A stretch of DNA of 6,745 bases. It comes from Pseudomonadota bacterium (GTDB lineage Bacteria > Myxococcota > UBA9042 > PHBI01). A model generated the notes under the pieces. It did not search any database, had not been told where the DNA came from, and worked only from the letters and a program-made list of their open reading frames with translations. Location: assembly GCA_005772945.1 (NCBI GenBank), contig SXIE01000280.1, forward strand, positions 1 to 6,745. Direction: 5' to 3'. The translations under genes were made by a program, and so were the position numbers. This document shows, in pieces, positions 5,215-6,745 of this stretch; the first letter of the stretch is position 1, and each line of letters opens with the position of its first letter.

Positions 5215-6603
5215 TCATGGCACGAAGGCGGGCGGCGCGCCACCGGGGCTCGCTCGCGATGGCCCGACATCGCGCGTCAGGGCCTTTGCCGGGCTGCCCG
5301 CGGGGCACGCGAGCGACTCTTCGGAGAGGAAGAGGAACCCGCCGGCCTCGAAGACCCCGGAGGTGGTGCGCAGATTGCGACCGCGGCGGGGGCCGTCCGG
5401 AAGGCGCTCGAAGGTGACTAGGGTGCGCGGGCCTGCGGGCCCGAGGACGACCGCGCCGACATCGAGCCAGCCGGCCGGGAGCGCGCCGACCGGGGTCAAG
5501 ACCGGGTGATCGGCGGTCACGACGACGCCGTCGAGCGCGACCCACGGGCCGGTGCGGATGTGGGTGTCGACGCCCAGGATCCCCTCGCCCGCAAGCGGCA
5601 CGTCGTCGGCCACGCAGAGGCCGCAGATGCAGCCGGCGTGCGCTCCGACGAGCACGAGCGCCGCGTCGAAGGCCAGCGTGCTGATCTGGTTGAGCCAGCA
5701 GCCGTCGGACCAGTCGTCGCGAAGGACGCGCGCGAGCCCCTGGCCGTCGTCGCTGGTCGTTGTCGGCGCGCCGAGAAAGGCGTGCACGAGCCAGCGTGGC
5801 ATCGGGCCGTGCAGCCTCGCGGGCAGCCCGGCAACGGCCCTGACGGGCCCGGCCGGGCCTTCGCGAACGAGCTCGCCGAGCGCCGCGGCGGCGACGCGCG
5901 CATCGGGCGGGTTGCCGCTCGGGACGTCGGCCTGCGTACCGCCGAGCGTGCGAACGAGCTTCTGCGGGACGCCGCGGCCATCGCGCACGATGGCGAACGC
6001 GAGCGCGGCCTTGGCCTCGTCGGCGCCGGTGAAGGCGCGCTCGAGGCGGCCGTCGTCGCGGCGCACCTCGGACCAGAACGTCGTCGACGGGCCCACGCCA
6101 TGGCGCACGACGTAGCCGCGCGCGCCGGGGGTGCGCTCGATCCGCTCGGCATCCCCGCGCGCGACGATCCGCCCGGCGGAATCGCAGCGGTAGGCCTCGA
6201 CGATCTCTTTCGAAAGACCAGGCCCTGAAACCCGCTTCTCACGCGGGCACGCGCAGTGGGCGCCGGGGCAGTCGCCATACGAAAACGTCGACGTCGTGAA
6301 CGCGAGCCCGTCGACGAAGGTGGTCTTCGCGATCGGCCCTTGCGGCCCGAGCGGCATCTCCCAGCGCACGCGTCCGTCGGGTTGAAAGACGATGCCGAGA
6401 TGGTTCCCGCCGGACACCGAGACCTCGAGCCACTCGGACAAGACCCCGCTGGGTGGCTTGTCGAGCGGCCCCGCGGGCAGTCCCGTGTCGGGTGCCAGCG
6501 TCTCGTAGAGCCCGGGCTTGATCGTCTGGAGCGGCCCGGGCGGTGGTCGCGGCGGCAGATCGGCCCCGAGGAGCTGAACGACTGCGGCCGCGAGCCAGAT
6601 CAT
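5215..6603 (-). CDS. Unrecognised protein, probably exported, with possible degenerate Hint-like C-terminus
   Basis: I do not recognise this 462-residue protein as a whole. It opens with a hydrophobic stretch (MIWLAAAVVQLLGA, 1-14) that lacks the usual positive charge, then a Pro-rich linker (17-24), which suggests export or membrane anchoring but weakly. Residues 60-300 look strand-rich and contain a Cys cluster, CPGAHCACP (112-120), plus Cys140 and Cys302. From about 325 there is CICGLC, then VVVTADHPVLTPVG (360-373), ALPAGWLDVGAVVLG (374-388) and GVFEAGGFLFLSEE (416-429). TADHP fits the TxxH block B of Hint (hedgehog/intein) domains, and the following A..L..G pattern also fits. The block A region is short, and no terminal His-Asn is present, so splicing activity is unlikely. 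The start is the ATG of an ATGA overlap with the upstream gene, implying co-translation. The ending is Pro/Gly/Ala-rich. glgC follows after 31 bp. The coding call is firm; the domain call is not. Confidence 0.85.
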   Translation of the reverse strand: MIWLAAAVVQLLGADLPPRPPPGPLQTIKPGLYETLAPDTGLPAGPLDKPPSGVLSEWLEVSVSGGNHLGIVFQPDGRVRWEMPLGPQGPIAKTTFVDGLAFTTSTFSYGDCPGAHCACPREKRVSGPGLSKEIVEAYRCDSAGRIVARGDAERIERTPGARGYVVRHGVGPSTTFWSEVRRDDGRLERAFTGADEAKAALAFAIVRDGRGVPQKLVRTLGGTQADVPSGNPPDARVAAAALGELVREGPAGPVRAVAGLPARLHGPMPRWLVHAFLGAPTTTSDDGQGLARVLRDDWSDGCWLNQISTLAFDAALVLVGAHAGCICGLCVADDVPLAGEGILGVDTHIRTGPWVALDGVVVTADHPVLTPVGALPAGWLDVGAVVLGPAGPRTLVTFERLPDGPRRGRNLRTTSGVFEAGGFLFLSEESLACPAGSPAKALTRDVGPSRASPGGAPPAFVP

Positions 6604-6745
6604 TCGGCCGACTCCTCGCTCTCGCCGAAGTCGAGCCCGACGGTCTCCTCGTCGAAGTCGATGTCCGCCGCGGCCGCCTTGCCGCCGCCGCCGTCGCCGG
6701 TCGGGACCGCGGTCCAGCCCATGTACTTGCCCTTGGCCTTGTCGG
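6600..6745 (-). CDS. C-terminal end of an unknown protein (5' part outside window)
   Basis: The last 47 codons of a gene enter from the right edge and stop at TGA (6602-6600), overlapping the start of the next gene as ATGA. The tail begins Lys-rich (DKAKGKYMGWTAVPTG), passes through GDGGGGKAAAA, and ends strongly acidic (DIDFDEETVGLDFGESEESAE). Frame and codon bias (nearly all codons ending in G or C) agree with the genes downstream. The overlap indicates that it forms a unit with the 462-residue protein. The acidic tail looks disordered and gives no clue to function. Confidence 0.7.
   Translation of the reverse strand, partial: DKAKGKYMGWTAVPTGDGGGGKAAAADIDFDEETVGLDFGESEESAE

Noticed and set aside
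5184..5270. An N-terminal extension of GlgC by 29 residues
   Set aside because: It would overlap the upstream gene by 56 bases, shows no similarity to GlgC, and the ATG at 5183 has its own Shine-Dalgarno.

Overview
The window looks like chromosomal DNA from a high-GC (roughly 70% by eye) Gram-negative bacterium. Myxococcota is my best guess. The hints are strongly GC-biased third codon positions, an E. coli-type glgC-glgA pair, a Sec-exported small protein, and a CTGAAC-N4-GTTCAG SOS box in front of recA that resembles the LexA site I recall for Myxococcus. Actinobacterial or Firmicute SOS boxes share the GAAC-N4-GTTC core, so this placement is inference, not proof.

Every gene I can support lies on the minus strand, so transcription runs from right to left. 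In that order the window holds: the acidic C-terminal tail of an unknown protein (6600-6745); an unrecognised 462-residue protein with a possible degenerate Hint (intein/hedgehog-like) C-terminus (5215-6603), joined to the previous gene by an ATGA overlap; glgC (3906-5183) and glgA (2506-3909), which overlap by 3 bases; a 102-bp gap; a 185-residue predicted secreted protein of unknown function (1846-2403); cinA (582-1844), starting one base after the previous stop; a 66-bp gap holding a strong SOS box and a good promoter candidate; and the first 171 codons of recA (1-515), cut by the window edge.

Functionally there are two blocks. One is glycogen synthesis: GlgC makes ADP-glucose and GlgA polymerises it. 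The other is DNA damage and nucleotide repair: CinA handles damaged pyridine nucleotides and RecA acts in recombination and the SOS response. The small secreted protein sits at the head of the cinA block.

The points most worth a second look are: a LexA-type palindrome placed exactly between the -35 and -10 of recA, with the -35 using the cinA stop codon; a 31-bp near-identical repeat found once inside cinA, where the protein seems to carry a short insertion, and once in the glgA downstream gap; a GlgA in which the ADP-glucose-binding Lys of KxGGL is Tyr and the NGxD...W.P..D loop is missing; and the Hint-like end of the 462-residue protein. I saw no tRNA, rRNA, CRISPR array, transposase or convincing intrinsic terminator.
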